Assembly (NCBI GenBank): GCA_016744295.1
Contig: JADGEQ010000052.1
Coordinates: forward strand, 1 to 44,715
Reading direction: 5' to 3'
Length of the DNA stretch: 44,715 nt
Source: Desulfobacteraceae bacterium
GTDB taxonomy: Bacteria > Desulfobacterota > Desulfobacteria > Desulfobacterales > Desulfobacteraceae
Positions 1-9,874 of the stretch are shown here, in pieces. A program made the position numbers and the translations under genes. Under the pieces are notes generated by a model. It saw only the letters and a program-made list of their open reading frames with translations. It did no database searches and was not told the DNA's origin. How positions within the stretch are numbered: the first letter of the stretch is position 1; each line of letters begins with the position of its first letter.

Positions 1-2
1 AG

Positions 3-98
3 AAAAAGTTAAGTCTGGCCGAAATGGGCCCCCGCCAAGAAAAAAACTCCCCGATTTTTCTTTGGACGGGTCTGCACAAAATTAGGCGGTGGATTTAG
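3..98 (+). CDS. Possible C-terminal end of an unidentified gene
   Basis: The frame starting at base 3 is open from the window edge to a TAG at 96-98 and would give 31 residues, rich in Lys and Arg with an FLWTGLHKIRRWI end. A second frame is also open to a TAG at about 83-85, so the assignment is weak. I do not recognise the protein. It could be the 3' end of a gene cut by the window or simply chance open frame. Confidence 0.2.
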   Translation, partial: KKLSLAEMGPRQEKNSPIFLWTGLHKIRRWI

Positions 99-167
99 GG
101 AGATTGCCCCGGTTGACCTGGTATACAAAACAGGGTAAATTCAAAATTTATTTAAGGATTGATTCCC

Positions 168-1259
168 GTGAAGATTCTCTTTCTTGAACCCTTTTTTGGG
201 GGATCCCACAAAGATTTTGCCCTGGGATTTGCAGCCCATTCATCCCATGATGTGGACCTTGTGACCCTGCCGGACTGCTATTGGAAGTGGCGGATGCAGG
301 GGGCTTCTCTCTATTTTATCAACCAGGTCAAAAATCTGGGTCAATATGATCTGATTTTTACCACTGACATGATGAATTTAACGGATTTCATGGGGTTGGC
401 CGGCAGGGATCTGCCGCCTGTTGTCATGTATTTCCATGAAAATCAGCTTTCCTATCCCTTGGGATTCCATGGAAAAAAGAATTCCCATCTGGGATTTACC
501 AATCTTATTTCTGCTGCTGCTGCAAATGGGCTCTTTTTTAATTCAGAGTATCATTTGACAGCCTTTCTTGATGAAGCCAGGCGCCTGGTCAAACAGATGC
601 CCGATGCCAGAACCGAGTGGGTGGTGGACGCAGTGGAGAAGAAAGCTCAGGTTCTTTATCCGGGTTGCAGGTTTGGGGCAGCGCCCATACCCTTGGAAAA
701 AAACTGTCTGGACAGGCCCCTTATTGTCTGGAACCATCGGTGGGATTATGACAAAAAGCCGGAGGTTTTTTTTGATGTGCTAACCGAGTTGAAAAAAAAG
801 GGGATCGGTTTTTATCTGGCCCTTCTTGGCGAGCAATACGAAATTATCCCCGAGGTGTTTAAGACGGCCAAGAAAATATTTAAAGAAGAGATTTTGGTAT
901 ATGGCTATGTCTCCTCCCGGGAAGAATATCAATCCTGGCTTGCAAAGGGGAGTGTGGTGGTCAGTACAGCCATCCAGGAAAATTTTGGCATTTCTGTTGT
1001 GGAAGCGGTTCGTCATGGTTGTTTTCCCTTGCTTCCAAATCGTTTGTCCTATCCTGAAATCATGCCGGAAAAATTTCACAACAAAATTATTTATACTTCC
1101 ACATCAAATCTCAGAGAAAAATTGGAAAAATTTTTGCAAGAGTCGAACAAATATTTATCAATGGGTCAAAGTTTGTCCGAATACACCGCCCGGTTCTCAT
1201 GGGAAATCATAGTAAAACAATATGATAAGATATTGGAAAAATTTAAAAATGATGCTTGA
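168..1259 (+). CDS. DUF3524 glycosyltransferase, tRNA-queuosine alpha-mannosyltransferase-like
   Basis: The protein has an N-terminal DUF3524-type domain (about residues 1-170: EPFFGGSHKDF, then FTTDMMNL, YFHENQLSYP and FFNSEYHL) followed by a GT4-like Rossmann half with VVSTAIQENFGISVVEAV near the C-terminus, the usual E-x7-E type nucleotide-sugar site. The family includes human GTDC1/QTMAN, which mannosylates queuosine in tRNA; that activity is known for the eukaryotic enzyme and only inferred here. It is predicted to be cytosolic, as no signal peptide is seen. The start is chosen at GTG 168 because AAGGA at 154-158 lies 9 bases upstream; a TTG at 159 is in frame but too close to that site. 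The gene stands alone, with a 226-base gap before the Hdr operon. Length (363 residues) fits bacterial members. Confidence 0.75.
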   Translation: MKILFLEPFFGGSHKDFALGFAAHSSHDVDLVTLPDCYWKWRMQGASLYFINQVKNLGQYDLIFTTDMMNLTDFMGLAGRDLPPVVMYFHENQLSYPLGFHGKKNSHLGFTNLISAAAANGLFFNSEYHLTAFLDEARRLVKQMPDARTEWVVDAVEKKAQVLYPGCRFGAAPIPLEKNCLDRPLIVWNHRWDYDKKPEVFFDVLTELKKKGIGFYLALLGEQYEIIPEVFKTAKKIFKEEILVYGYVSSREEYQSWLAKGSVVVSTAIQENFGISVVEAVRHGCFPLLPNRLSYPEIMPEKFHNKIIYTSTSNLREKLEKFLQESNKYLSMGQSLSEYTARFSWEIIVKQYDKILEKFKNDA

Positions 1260-1485
1260 CTTACGCTTTTTTTCTATTTAAAGTGGAACCTTTTCTTAGG
1301 AAAAATGCTGATTTTTTTTGAATATCTACGACAGGGTCGTCGGAATAAATTAAGAAATTCAACACACACTTAGGATAATGATATTAGATAACAAACTTTG
1401 ATTTTTTTTGGAAGTCTTTTCCATTTAGAATCAGAAATGTAGGATAGTTAGTTTTGATTTATATTACAAATTTGGAATAAAAAAT
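1260..1485 (+). promoter_or_regulatory. Leader of the Hdr-Fdh operon
   Basis: This AT-rich gap separates the glycosyltransferase from the first Hdr gene and must hold the operon promoter. A short inverted repeat, ACGAC at 1328-1332 and GTCGT at 1336-1340, could be an operator half-site pair. I see no good sigma-54 element and no convincing -35/-10 pair. The ribosome site ahead of 1486 is weak (GGA at about 1473-1475). Confidence 0.3.
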
Positions 1486-2688
1486 ATGCAGCTCTCAGAA
1501 CAGCAGATTGATTATTGTATGGAGTGCGGGGTTTGTACCGGCTCTTGCCCCGTTGCCATGGAACTTGAGGGGTTTTCTCCCCGGCAGATGATCAAACGCG
1601 CCATGAAGGAACCAGAAGGGGATATCCTGAGCAGCCCTGATTTGTGGGCCTGCTTAAGTTGTTCCCGGTGCTCGGACAGATGTCCGGTTAAAATTGATTT
1701 TCCCGCCTTTATCCGAAGCCTTCGGGAAAAGGCCAGACAGCAGGAAAACCTGCCCAAGTTAAGCCACCACGGTATGTTTCACACCATCACCAGTATCCAG
1801 GCTGCTCAAATTGAACAGGACATGCTTCAGCCACAAGCTAAATCAGATCAGGCCAAGCCCGATGGAACCAGCCAGGGCAGGCCAAAGCAGGACAGACCAA
1901 AACAGGACAGAATTGGTTGGGCCAAAGAAACCGGCAAAATTTCAGAAACCGGGGAGTATTTTTACTTTACCGGATGCATATCCTTTTATGATGTGGCCTT
2001 TGAATATCTTGATCTGAAGATGATTGAGTCTGCTAAAAATAATTTAAAGTTATTGAATAAAATGGGGATACGCCCGGTTATCAGCAATGACGAATGCTGC
2101 TGTGGCCATGATGCCTTCTGGTGCGGGGATGAAAAAACCTTTGAAACCCTGGCCAAAAAGAATATTGAGACCATTGAAAAAAGTGGTGCCAAAACCGTTA
2201 TCTTTGGGTGCCCTGAAGGGTATTCCATGTTCAAGGAGGCCATTACCGAACGGTTTGGGCCCTTGGCCTTTGAGATTCGGCATATCACTGAATTTTTGGC
2301 AGAAAAATTGCCGGAAACAAATCTTACCTTTAAAACCAACGCGCTTGCCAGGGTTACCTTCCAGGATCCCTGTCGCCTGGGCAGGCGGTCGGGTATCTAC
2401 GAGGCACCCCGGCAATTGATCCAGATGGTTGCAGGATGCGATCTTAGTGAAATGGAACATAATCGGGAAAATGCAGTCTGCTGCGGCACCACCGCCTGGA
2501 TGCAATGTTCCTCTTGTTCAAAGGTCATGCAGATCCAGCGGCTTAAGGAAGCCGAGGCTGTGGGAGCCGGGGCAATTATTACAGCTTGTCCCAAATGTCA
2601 GATTCATTTGACATGCGCCAAGAAAAATACAGACCATGATCTTGAGATTATTGACCTTGTGTCCTTTCTTGCAGACAACCTTGTTTAG
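1486..2688 (+). CDS. HdrC-HdrB fusion, heterodisulfide-reductase-like Fe-S subunit
   Basis: This 400-residue protein joins an HdrC-like dicluster ferredoxin to an HdrB/HdrD-like CCG domain pair. The N-terminus holds two CxxCxxCxxxCP motifs (C11/C14/C17/C21 and C56/C59/C62/C66). After a polar linker with a repeated K-Q-D-R unit (residues about 125-145) come two cysteine-rich CCG modules: FTGC with ECCCGHD near residue 204, and FQDPC, VCCGTTAW near 331 and a final CPKC. In HdrB such modules hold the noncubane clusters that reduce a disulfide; the substrate here is unknown. It is cytosolic. It is the first gene of the operon, 40 bases ahead of hdrA, and resembles the HdrD-like subunit (BamD) of class II benzoyl-CoA reductase systems, so an aromatic or thiol acceptor is also possible. 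Confidence 0.85.
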   Translation: MQLSEQQIDYCMECGVCTGSCPVAMELEGFSPRQMIKRAMKEPEGDILSSPDLWACLSCSRCSDRCPVKIDFPAFIRSLREKARQQENLPKLSHHGMFHTITSIQAAQIEQDMLQPQAKSDQAKPDGTSQGRPKQDRPKQDRIGWAKETGKISETGEYFYFTGCISFYDVAFEYLDLKMIESAKNNLKLLNKMGIRPVISNDECCCGHDAFWCGDEKTFETLAKKNIETIEKSGAKTVIFGCPEGYSMFKEAITERFGPLAFEIRHITEFLAEKLPETNLTFKTNALARVTFQDPCRLGRRSGIYEAPRQLIQMVAGCDLSEMEHNRENAVCCGTTAWMQCSSCSKVMQIQRLKEAEAVGAGAIITACPKCQIHLTCAKKNTDHDLEIIDLVSFLADNLV

Positions 2689-2728
2689 ACCCAGAACAAG
2701 GGACTATATATAAATTTTGGAGTTATAA

Positions 2729-5700
2729 ATGGCAAACAATAAAAATATTCACGGTTCGGTGATGGTGGTTGGTTCCGGCATTTCCGGAATGCAGGCGGCC
2801 CTTGATCTGGCAGATTCGGGCTACCTGGTTCATTTGATTGAAAAAGAATCCGCCATTGGCGGGGTCATGGCCCAGCTGGACAAGACCTTCCCCACCAATG
2901 ACTGTGCCATGTGAGTTATCTCACCTAAACTGGTCGAGGTCGGCCGGCATCTGAACATTAAGCTTCACACCCTTTCAACTGTCCAGGAAATTACAGGAGA
3001 AGAGGGTGATTTTACCGTATCCATCAAACAGGCTCCCAGATTTGTGGATATGGACAAGTGTATTGCCTGTGGGGAATGCACCAAAACATGTCCGGGGAAA
3101 ACCCCTGATGAATTTAATGAGGGGCTGTCCAAACGAAAAGCCATTTATGTCTCCTATCCCCAGGCTGTTCCCCTCAAATATGCCATTGATCCGGTTAAAT
3201 GTATCAAATTGACCCGGGACAAATGTGGAATTTGTGCCAAGGTTTGTCCCACAGGGGCCATTAATTTTGAGGATAGTGAAACCCAGATCACCCTGAATGT
3301 GGGATCTGTGATCATGGCAGCCGGGTTCAAACCCTTTGATCCGTCGGGTCTGGACAATTATCAATATGCCAATTTTCCCAATGTGGTTACCAGTATTGAA
3401 TATGAACGGTTGCTTTCTGCCGGTGGGCCTACAACCGGCCACATTGAATGTTTCCCGGACAAGCACCAGCCAAGGAAAGTTGCCTGGCTTCAATGTGTGG
3501 GATCCCGTGACCAGAATAAATGTGACAATGCCTATTGTTCTTCTGTCTGCTGCATGTACGCGGTAAAAGAAGCCATGATGACAAAGGATCATATTGACGG
3601 TGAATTTCAGGCCTCCATCTTTCTCATGGACATGAGAACCTTTGGAAAAGATTTTGAAAAATATTATGAACGGGCAAAAGAGGAAGGGGTTCGCTTTGTC
3701 CGGTCCAGAATCCATTCCATCACAGAGGATGAGAACAAAAAACTGATCTGCACCTATGTGAGCCAGGAGGGTCAAAACAGGACGGAAACCTTTGACATGG
3801 TTGTATTGTCCGTGGGTATGGAAACACCAAAAGATCTGGCCCAGAGTGTTCGGGATATGGGCATTGAACTGAATGCCCATGATTTTGTGGAGACCACAAG
3901 TTTTAATCCGGTCAGCACATCGAGAAAGGGATTTTATGTTTGCGGCGCCCTCCAGGAACCCAAGGATATTCCCCTGGCCGTCATGGAAGCATCTGCAGCA
4001 GCTTGCGATGCCGGTACCAGCCTTTCAACCTCCCGGGGGAGTCTGACCCAGACCCGTACCTACCCGACAGAGGTGGATGTAATGGGACAGGAAGCCCGCA
4101 TCGGGGTCTTTGTCTGCAATTGCGGCACCAATATTGGCGGGATTGTGGATGTGCCCGCCGTGGCCGCCTATGCCCGAACCCTGCCCCATGTGACCTATGT
4201 GGAAGAGAATATGTTCACCTGTTCCCAGGATACCCAGGATAAGCTCAAAGCAGTGATCCAGGAGAACCGTTTGAACCGCATTGTGGTTGCGGCCTGTACC
4301 CCCCGGACCCATGAGCCTTTGTTCCAGGAAACCCTCAAGGATGCCGGCTTGAATAAATATCTCATTGAGATGGCCAATATCAGGAATCAATGCTCCTGGG
4401 TTCATTCCAAGGAACCGGAACTGGCCACAAAGAAATCAAAGGATCTGGTCCGCATTGCCGTTGCCAAGTCTGCCCTCATGCGGCCTCTTGCCCAGCCCAC
4501 AGTGAATGTGATGCAAAAATGCCTGGTCATCGGCGGGGGGGTTGCAGGAATTAGTGCTGCGTTGGGGCTTGCCAATCAAGGCTTTCCCACGGCCCTTGTT
4601 GAAAAGGATGAAATGCTGGGCGGCAACGCTTTGCATCTGAACCAGACCTGGAAGGGCGAATCCATTGGAACAAATGTGGCAGCTCTTGTAAAGGATGTAA
4701 CCGATCACCCGTTGGTGGATGTTTATACCAAGGCCCAGGTTACCGGGACATCAGGCTTTATTGGAAATTTCAAAACCGCTGTTACAGCCGATTCAAAGGA
4801 AATATTCATTGACCACGGGGCCGTAATCATGGCCACCGGCGCCCTGGAGAGCAAGCCTTGTGAATACTTGTATGGTGAAGATGAACGGGTGCTTACCCAT
4901 TTGGAAATGGATGCTGCCCTGAAAAATAATGACCCCCTGGTGGAAAACTGCAGTTCTGCTGTTTTTATTCAGTGCGTGGGATCCAGGGATGAAAACCGGC
5001 CCTATTGTTCCAAGGTTTGCTGCACCCATTCGGTAAAATCTGCCCTCAAGCTCAAGGAAAAGAATCCTGACATGGCGGTTTATGTTATCTACAGAGATAT
5101 TCGAACCTATGGCCAGCGGGAACTGCTGTATGCACAGGCAAGGGAGCGTGGGGTTATCTTTATCCGGTATACCCTGGATGAAAAACCTGTGGTTGAGAAA
5201 ATGGTTGAAAAATCGGTTGAAAAAACTGATGAGAAATCGGGCGGCTCCCTGGTCGTCCGGGCCCGGGATCATATTTTGGGAATGCCCCTGGAAATCAGGG
5301 CCGATCTTGTGGTGCTGGCATCTGCCATCGAACCCCGGGAGAATAGTGAACTGGCGCAATTGTTTAAACTGACACTCAATGATGATAATTTCTTCATGGA
5401 AGCCCATGCCAAGCTTCGTCCCGTTGAATTTGCCACGGACGGTATGTTTTTGGCGGGTATGGCCCATTATCCCAAGCCGGTTGAAGAGAGCATTGCCCAG
5501 GCAAAGGCTGCGGTCTCAAGGGCCACGGTGGTATTGTCAAAGGAGAATGTTGTGGTGGACGGGGTGGTTTCTTTTGTGAATGAAGCCCTGTGCCGTGGGT
5601 GTGGTGCATGTGAAGACACCTGTGCCTTTGGCGCCATTGAAATCCATACCACCAGCAACGGGATGAAAGTGGCCCGGGTACAGCAGGCACTCTGCAAGGG

Positions 5701-5797
5701 CTGTGCTGCCTGTTCATCTGCCTGTCCCACCGGTGCTGCCGGCGTTTTTCACTATGACAATGAAGTGCTGGCCATGGTTGAAGCCGCCCTAGCTTAA
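2729..5797 (+). CDS. hdrA: Selenocysteine HdrA, double-length electron-bifurcating-type flavoprotein
   Basis: The reading frame is continuous over 1022 residues if the UGA at 2912-2914 is read as selenocysteine 62. It sits in FPTNDCAM-U-VISPK, the place where HdrA proteins normally have Cys. Order of parts: FAD fold GSGISG (15-20), Sec62, inserted ferredoxin (C111/C114/C117/C121 and C158/C166/C169/C173), rest of first FAD half, canonical HdrA N-domain beginning ARIGVFVCNCGTN at 456, second FAD fold IGGGVAG near 601, and C-terminal dicluster ferredoxin (C955-C965, C989-C999). A short charged repeat of VEK units interrupts the second half (about residue 825). GGAG at 2719-2722 supports the ATG. 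HdrA is the flavin core that bifurcates electrons between ferredoxin and a disulfide. It is fused here from the two halves that occur as separate genes at 6368 and 7996. Confidence 0.9.
2930..2947 (+). promoter_or_regulatory. Candidate SECIS hairpin for HdrA1 Sec62
   Basis: CTGGTC (2930-2935) pairs with GGCCGG (2942-2947), including two G-U pairs, around a GAGGTC loop. The loop GGU lies 23 bases after the UGA, within the distance seen for bacterial SECIS elements inside the coding region. Confidence 0.6.
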
Positions 5798-5818
5798 ATA
5801 ATTGCTTAAATCATTTCT

Positions 5819-5842
5819 TAAGAATAAGAATAAGAATAAGGA
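5819..5842 (+). repeat. AATAAG tandem repeat before mvhD1
   Basis: The gap between hdrA1 and mvhD1 contains four near-perfect copies of a six-base unit reading AAGAAT/AATAAG. The last part merges into the AAGGA ribosome site of mvhD1 at 5838-5842, so expansion may have occurred right at the translation signal. Confidence 0.7.
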
Positions 5843-5849
5843 TAGATCC

Positions 5850-6269
5850 ATGAACGACATATTTGAACCCCAGATTATAACCTTTGCCTGCAATTGGTGC
5901 TCCTATTCGGCAGCCGATCTTGCCGGGGTGAGCCGGTTTCAGTATCCCCCAAATATGAGAATTATCCGGGTGATGTGCTCCGGGGGAATCAACCCCAATT
6001 ATATCCTCAAGGCCTTTGAAAAGGGTGCCGACGGGATTCTGGTCTCGGGCTGACATATCGGAGACTGCCATTACCTGGACGGTAATGTAAAAGCTGAAAA
6101 AACATTTGAAATGACAAAAAAATTTTTGGGGTTGCTGGGAATTGATTCGGCCCGGGTAAAACTTGCCTGGATCTCATCGGCAGAAGGCAATAAATTTGCC
6201 CAGGTTGCCAATGAGTTTACCCAGCAAATAAAAAAGCTGGGGCCTGCTGATATTAAACAGGTGGCCTGA
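5850..6269 (+). CDS. mvhD: Selenocysteine MvhD/VhuD-like electron-transfer subunit
   Basis: This 139-residue protein carries a [2Fe-2S]-type MvhD fold that passes electrons from a hydrogenase or dehydrogenase to HdrA. UGA at 6051-6053 encodes residue 68 in LVSG-U-HIGDCHY; the usual family sequence is GGCHPGDCHY. The other family cysteines are present (FACNWCSY at the start and VMCSG in the middle). Methanococcus VhuD and the BamF protein of Geobacter are known selenoproteins of this type. ATG 5850 has AAGGA at 5838-5842. It follows the fused HdrA and so probably docks to it. Without Sec reading, the gene would be cut in half although both halves align to the family, which argues against a pseudogene. 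Confidence 0.92.
6069..6087 (+). promoter_or_regulatory. Candidate SECIS hairpin for MvhD1 Sec68
   Basis: A perfect seven-base-pair stem, CATTACC at 6069-6075 with GGTAATG at 6081-6087, closes a TGGAC loop. It starts 15 bases after the UGA. The same position and nearly the same stem occur in the second MvhD gene. Confidence 0.75.
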
Positions 6270-6367
6270 TGTTAAAGATAAGACCCTGAATGATGCACAA
6301 AGCAATAATGCAATTTAAAGCAATAATACAAGTTAGAAGAATATATAGCGAAAACAGGAGGTAGATT

Positions 6368-7906
6368 GTGACAACGGATATACTTGTCCTTGGCGGCGGC
6401 ATTGCCGGGATTCAGTCCTCACTGGATCTGGCGGAAATGGGATTCAAGGTTCACCTGGTGGAAAGTTTGCCGTCCATTGGCGGGAAAATGGCCCAGCTGG
6501 ACAAAACCTTTCCCACCAATGACTGTGCCATCTGAATTCTTTCGCCTAAAATGCTGGATGTCGGTCGACATCCCAATATAGAGTTGATGGCCTATAGCGA
6601 TCTGGTTAAACTTGAGGGGGAGGCGGGTAATTTCACCGCCACCATCCGGAAGAAAGCACGTTTTGTGGAAGAGGACAGATGCACCGGGTGCGGAGCCTGT
6701 ACAGAGGTCTGTCCCACCACTGTGTCTGATCTTTACAATGAGGGCCATGCTACGCGAAAGGCAGTTTATTCCTGGTTTGCCCAGGGCATTCCCTCCACCC
6801 ATGTGCTGGATCCGGATCATTGCCGGGTTTTGACCGGGAAACGCTGCGGGGTCTGCCAGAAAAAATGTGAAGCCAATGCCATTAATTTTGAACAGACGGA
6901 TAAAATGGTAAACCTTTCTGTGGGGGCCATTGTGGTGGCAACGGGTTATGATATTTTTGATCCCGAAAAAATGCCTGAATACAGGTATCGGGAACTTGAT
7001 AATGTGATAACCGCCATGGAATTTGAGCGGTTTTTGTCTGCTTCCGGCCCGACGGAAGGCCATATTGACAGACCTTCAGACCGGTTGGCGGAACAGAAGA
7101 TAGCCCTTTTGTCCAAAGCATTTAAAAAATCCCGGAAAGCTTTGGACAGGTTTGAAGAAAAACACGGTCGGACAAGCCAGGATTTTTACGAGGCGTTTAC
7201 GGCCAATAGCCTTGACGCCGGACAGGACCTGACAAAGGATGCGGCCAAGTGGGCTGCCAAATATCAGGCCCACCTTGAAATTGAAACGCCTTTAAATGAG
7301 CTTGAACAAAGCGCCAAAGGGTTCACCACTGCCAAAAAACTTGCCTTTATCCAATGTGTGGGTTCCAGGGATTTGCGGTTTTATCCTTTTTGCTCGGGCT
7401 ATTGCTGCATGCATTCCATCAAAGAAGCCATCATTGCCCATGAACATGATAATGATACCCAATCTGTGATTTTCGGCATGGATATCCGGGCGGTTGGCAA
7501 GGGATTTGAGGAGTATAAAATCCGGGGGGGGAATAATTCTAATATTGGCTATAAACGGTCCCGGGTGGCCGAGATCACCAGGGGGGAAAATGACAACCCC
7601 GTACTGATCTATGAGGATACCTCGGAACAAAAGGTGAAAAAAGAACAGTTTGATCTGGTGATCCTGGCAACTGCCTGCGCCCCGGTGAAAAATACCCAGG
7701 CGGTTGCAGAAGTCTTGGGCATTGAGTTGGATCGATTCGGATTTTTCAAAACCAACCCGGCCGAACCCCTGGATACCACAAAGGAAGGTATATTTGTCTG
7801 CGGGTGTTCCCACAGTCCCATGGATATTCCAGAATCGGTTGCCCAGGCAAGTTCTGCCGCAGCCCGGGCTGTCCAGGCGGTCATGAAACATAAAAAGGCA
7901 TCATAA
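6368..7906 (+). CDS. hdrA: Selenocysteine HdrA, N-terminal-half type with inserted ferredoxin
   Basis: The frame runs from GTG 6368 (AGGAGGT at 6356-6362) to 7906, 512 residues, with UGA 6533-6535 as Sec56 in FPTNDCAI-U-ILSPKM. The FAD fold LGGGIAG is at the start, followed by Sec, a dicluster ferredoxin (C105/C108/C111/C115 and C160/C163/C167) and the remaining FAD domain with FIQCVGSRD and FVCGC. It corresponds to the first half of the fused HdrA at 2729. It lacks the HdrA N-domain and C-terminal ferredoxin, which the next gene supplies. An unusual polar helical insertion of about 85 residues (about 236-322) separates GPTEGHIDRPSD from KKLAFIQCVGSRD, which are nearly adjacent in other HdrA proteins. 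Likely a cytosolic flavin subunit of the formate-linked complex. Confidence 0.9.
6556..6573 (+). promoter_or_regulatory. Candidate SECIS hairpin for HdrA2 Sec56
   Basis: A perfect seven-base-pair stem, GGATGTC at 6556-6562 and GACATCC at 6567-6573, closes a GGTC loop. The GGU loop is the hallmark recognised by bacterial SelB, and it lies 28 bases after the UGA. Confidence 0.8.
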
Positions 7907-7930
7907 AACAAGCCTGACCCAACATATATA

Positions 7931-7989
7931 CAGATAAGTTGGATACAGGTAAGTTGGACACAGATATTATGGATACAGGTAAGTTGGAT
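7931..7989 (+). repeat. 30-base-period direct repeat at the start of hdrA3
   Basis: GGATACAGGTAAGTTGGA occurs at 7941-7958 and 7971-7988, with a further partial copy (CAGATAAGTTGGATA) from 7931. It covers the region where the hdrA3 start codon must lie and has no matching protein domain, so it may be a recent duplication in the leader. Confidence 0.75.
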
Positions 7990-7995
7990 AAAAAT

Positions 7996-9774
7996 ATGTC
8001 AAATAATATATCAAATAAAAAGAGTGCAAAATGTGTGGAAGAACCCAGAATAGGCGTGTTTGTCTGTGACTGCGGATCGAATATCGCAGGTCATCTGGAT
8101 TGCCCGGATGTGGCTGAGTTTGCCAAATCCCTTCCCAATGTGGTCTATTCCAAGGAAAATCTTTATACCTGTTCAGAAGCGGGAATTGTGGAGATTAAAA
8201 AGGCCATCACAGAACAGAAGCTGAACCGGGTGCTGGTAGCCTCCTGCTCCCCCCGGACCCATCATCCTTTGTTTGCCAGTTCCTGTGCCGAAGCAGGGTT
8301 GAATCCTTATTTGTTTGAAATGGTTAATATCAGGGACCAATGTTCCTGGGTCCATATGGGTAATAGGGAAAATGCCACCCAAAAAGCCAAGGATCTTATC
8401 CGCATGGGGGTTGCCAAGGCAGCAGGGTTGGAACCCCAGCAGGAAATCGAGTCCTCCCTGATCCGGAAAATTCTGGTTATCGGTGGTGGAATTGCCGGAC
8501 TTTCCGCTGCCCAGGCCTTGTCCGACATGGGCCTTGAAATTGTCCTGGCTGAAAAAACCAACCATTTGGGGGGGCTTCTCCAACAGGTGCATGCCCTTGA
8601 TACCGGCGGTACAGCCAAAGAGCGCCTGGATAAAATTATCAATGATGTTACCCAGCGGTCCAATGTCAGGTGTGTAACCAAAGCCTCGGTGACTGAAACC
8701 AGCGGATATATCGGCAATTTTGATGTTAAAATTGAAACTCCGGACACCACCCTGACAGAAAAGGTGGGGGCCATTGTGGTGGCCACCGGGGCTGTGCCCC
8801 TTATTCCCGAAGGGATTTTCGGGTATGAGAAGGCCAAAAAGAACTCTTCTGTTGTGACGCTTATGGAATTGGAACAAAAATTAAAAAAAGCAGCAATTGA
8901 AGGGGAGACTGATCTCGTAAAATCTGGTTCCGAAAAATCTGATTCCGTAAAACCTAATTCAGTCAAATCGGCTTTGAATGCAAAACGGGTGGTATTTATC
9001 CAGTGCGCCGGCGCTAGGAATGATTCCAGAGAATATTGTTCAAGAATCTGCTGCATGATTGCGGTTAAAAATGCCATGCTCATCAAGGAAAAATATCCCC
9101 TCACCGATGTGCGGGTGCTCTATCGTGATATGCAGATGTACGGCACCCAAAAGGAACAGATGCTTTGGGATGCCAGGGGCAAAGGGGTGCGCTTTGATGT
9201 GTATGATCCCAAAAATCCTCCCCAGGTGACCGAGGGCCGTGTTGAATTTTTCCAGACCCTCACCGGAAAAACGACCCAATTGGATGCAGATCTGGTGGTG
9301 TTGTCAACCCCCTTGATTCCCAGAAGCAGTGCCGGTCAATTGGCAAATCTGCTGAGGGTGCCGACGGACCAGAACGGATTTTTCCTGGAAGCCCATGCCA
9401 AGCTCAGGCCCCTGGATTTTGCAGCCGATGGTATTTTTGTCGCAGGTTCCGGCCGGTATCCGGCAACCGCCACGGAAAGCCGCACCCAGGGTATTGGGGT
9501 GGCATCACGGGTGGCTGCAATTTTGTTCAAGGATAAACTGATAAAAAGTGCGATTGTGGCCAAGATTAATCCGGATTCCTGTGTGGGTTGCATGGCCTGT
9601 TTGTCCATGTGTCCCTACGAGGCCATTACCTTTAACCCGGAGTTGCGGGTTTGTGAAATAAATGAGGTGTTGTGCAAGGGTTGCGGTAATTGTGCTGCCA
9701 CCTGTCCCTCCCATTCCGCCCTGCTTGCCGGGTATAAGCCCGAACAACTGCTGGCCCAGATTGGAGCAGCCTGA
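7996..9774 (+). CDS. hdrA: HdrA, canonical N-domain plus C-terminal ferredoxin, no Sec
   Basis: About 592 residues from ATG 7996. The N-domain RIGVFVCDCGSN with ASCSPRTHHPLF and NIRDQCSWVH is the HdrA signature, followed by the FAD fold IGGGIAG (about 163), an FIQCAGARN segment and two C-terminal ferredoxin motifs (CVGCMACLSMCP about 530, CKGCGNCAATCP about 560). It matches the second half of the fused HdrA1. A repetitive Ser-Lys-Val linker lies around residues 305-325. The start is uncertain: ATG 7969 and TTG 7939 are in frame, none has a clear ribosome site, and the direct repeat lies across them. With the preceding gene it would rebuild a full double-length HdrA as two polypeptides. Confidence 0.85.
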   Translation: MSNNISNKKSAKCVEEPRIGVFVCDCGSNIAGHLDCPDVAEFAKSLPNVVYSKENLYTCSEAGIVEIKKAITEQKLNRVLVASCSPRTHHPLFASSCAEAGLNPYLFEMVNIRDQCSWVHMGNRENATQKAKDLIRMGVAKAAGLEPQQEIESSLIRKILVIGGGIAGLSAAQALSDMGLEIVLAEKTNHLGGLLQQVHALDTGGTAKERLDKIINDVTQRSNVRCVTKASVTETSGYIGNFDVKIETPDTTLTEKVGAIVVATGAVPLIPEGIFGYEKAKKNSSVVTLMELEQKLKKAAIEGETDLVKSGSEKSDSVKPNSVKSALNAKRVVFIQCAGARNDSREYCSRICCMIAVKNAMLIKEKYPLTDVRVLYRDMQMYGTQKEQMLWDARGKGVRFDVYDPKNPPQVTEGRVEFFQTLTGKTTQLDADLVVLSTPLIPRSSAGQLANLLRVPTDQNGFFLEAHAKLRPLDFAADGIFVAGSGRYPATATESRTQGIGVASRVAAILFKDKLIKSAIVAKINPDSCVGCMACLSMCPYEAITFNPELRVCEINEVLCKGCGNCAATCPSHSALLAGYKPEQLLAQIGAA

Positions 9775-9874
9775 AACCAAAAAAGGAACCTTAACTAGGA
9801 CCTTGAAAATAGGACCCATGATTTGCTGATGCCATTAAATTGGTATTTTCAGACTATATATAAAGGATTGTTGT

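Noticed and set aside
2975..3880. 301-codon open frame on the minus strand
   Set aside because: It is antisense to hdrA1, whose motifs are clear, and its product has no recognisable domain.
2912..6535. UGA codons in hdrA1, mvhD1 and hdrA2 as evidence of pseudogenes
   Set aside because: Both sides stay in the same frame, family motifs are intact, UGA replaces a conserved Cys each time, and hairpins follow.
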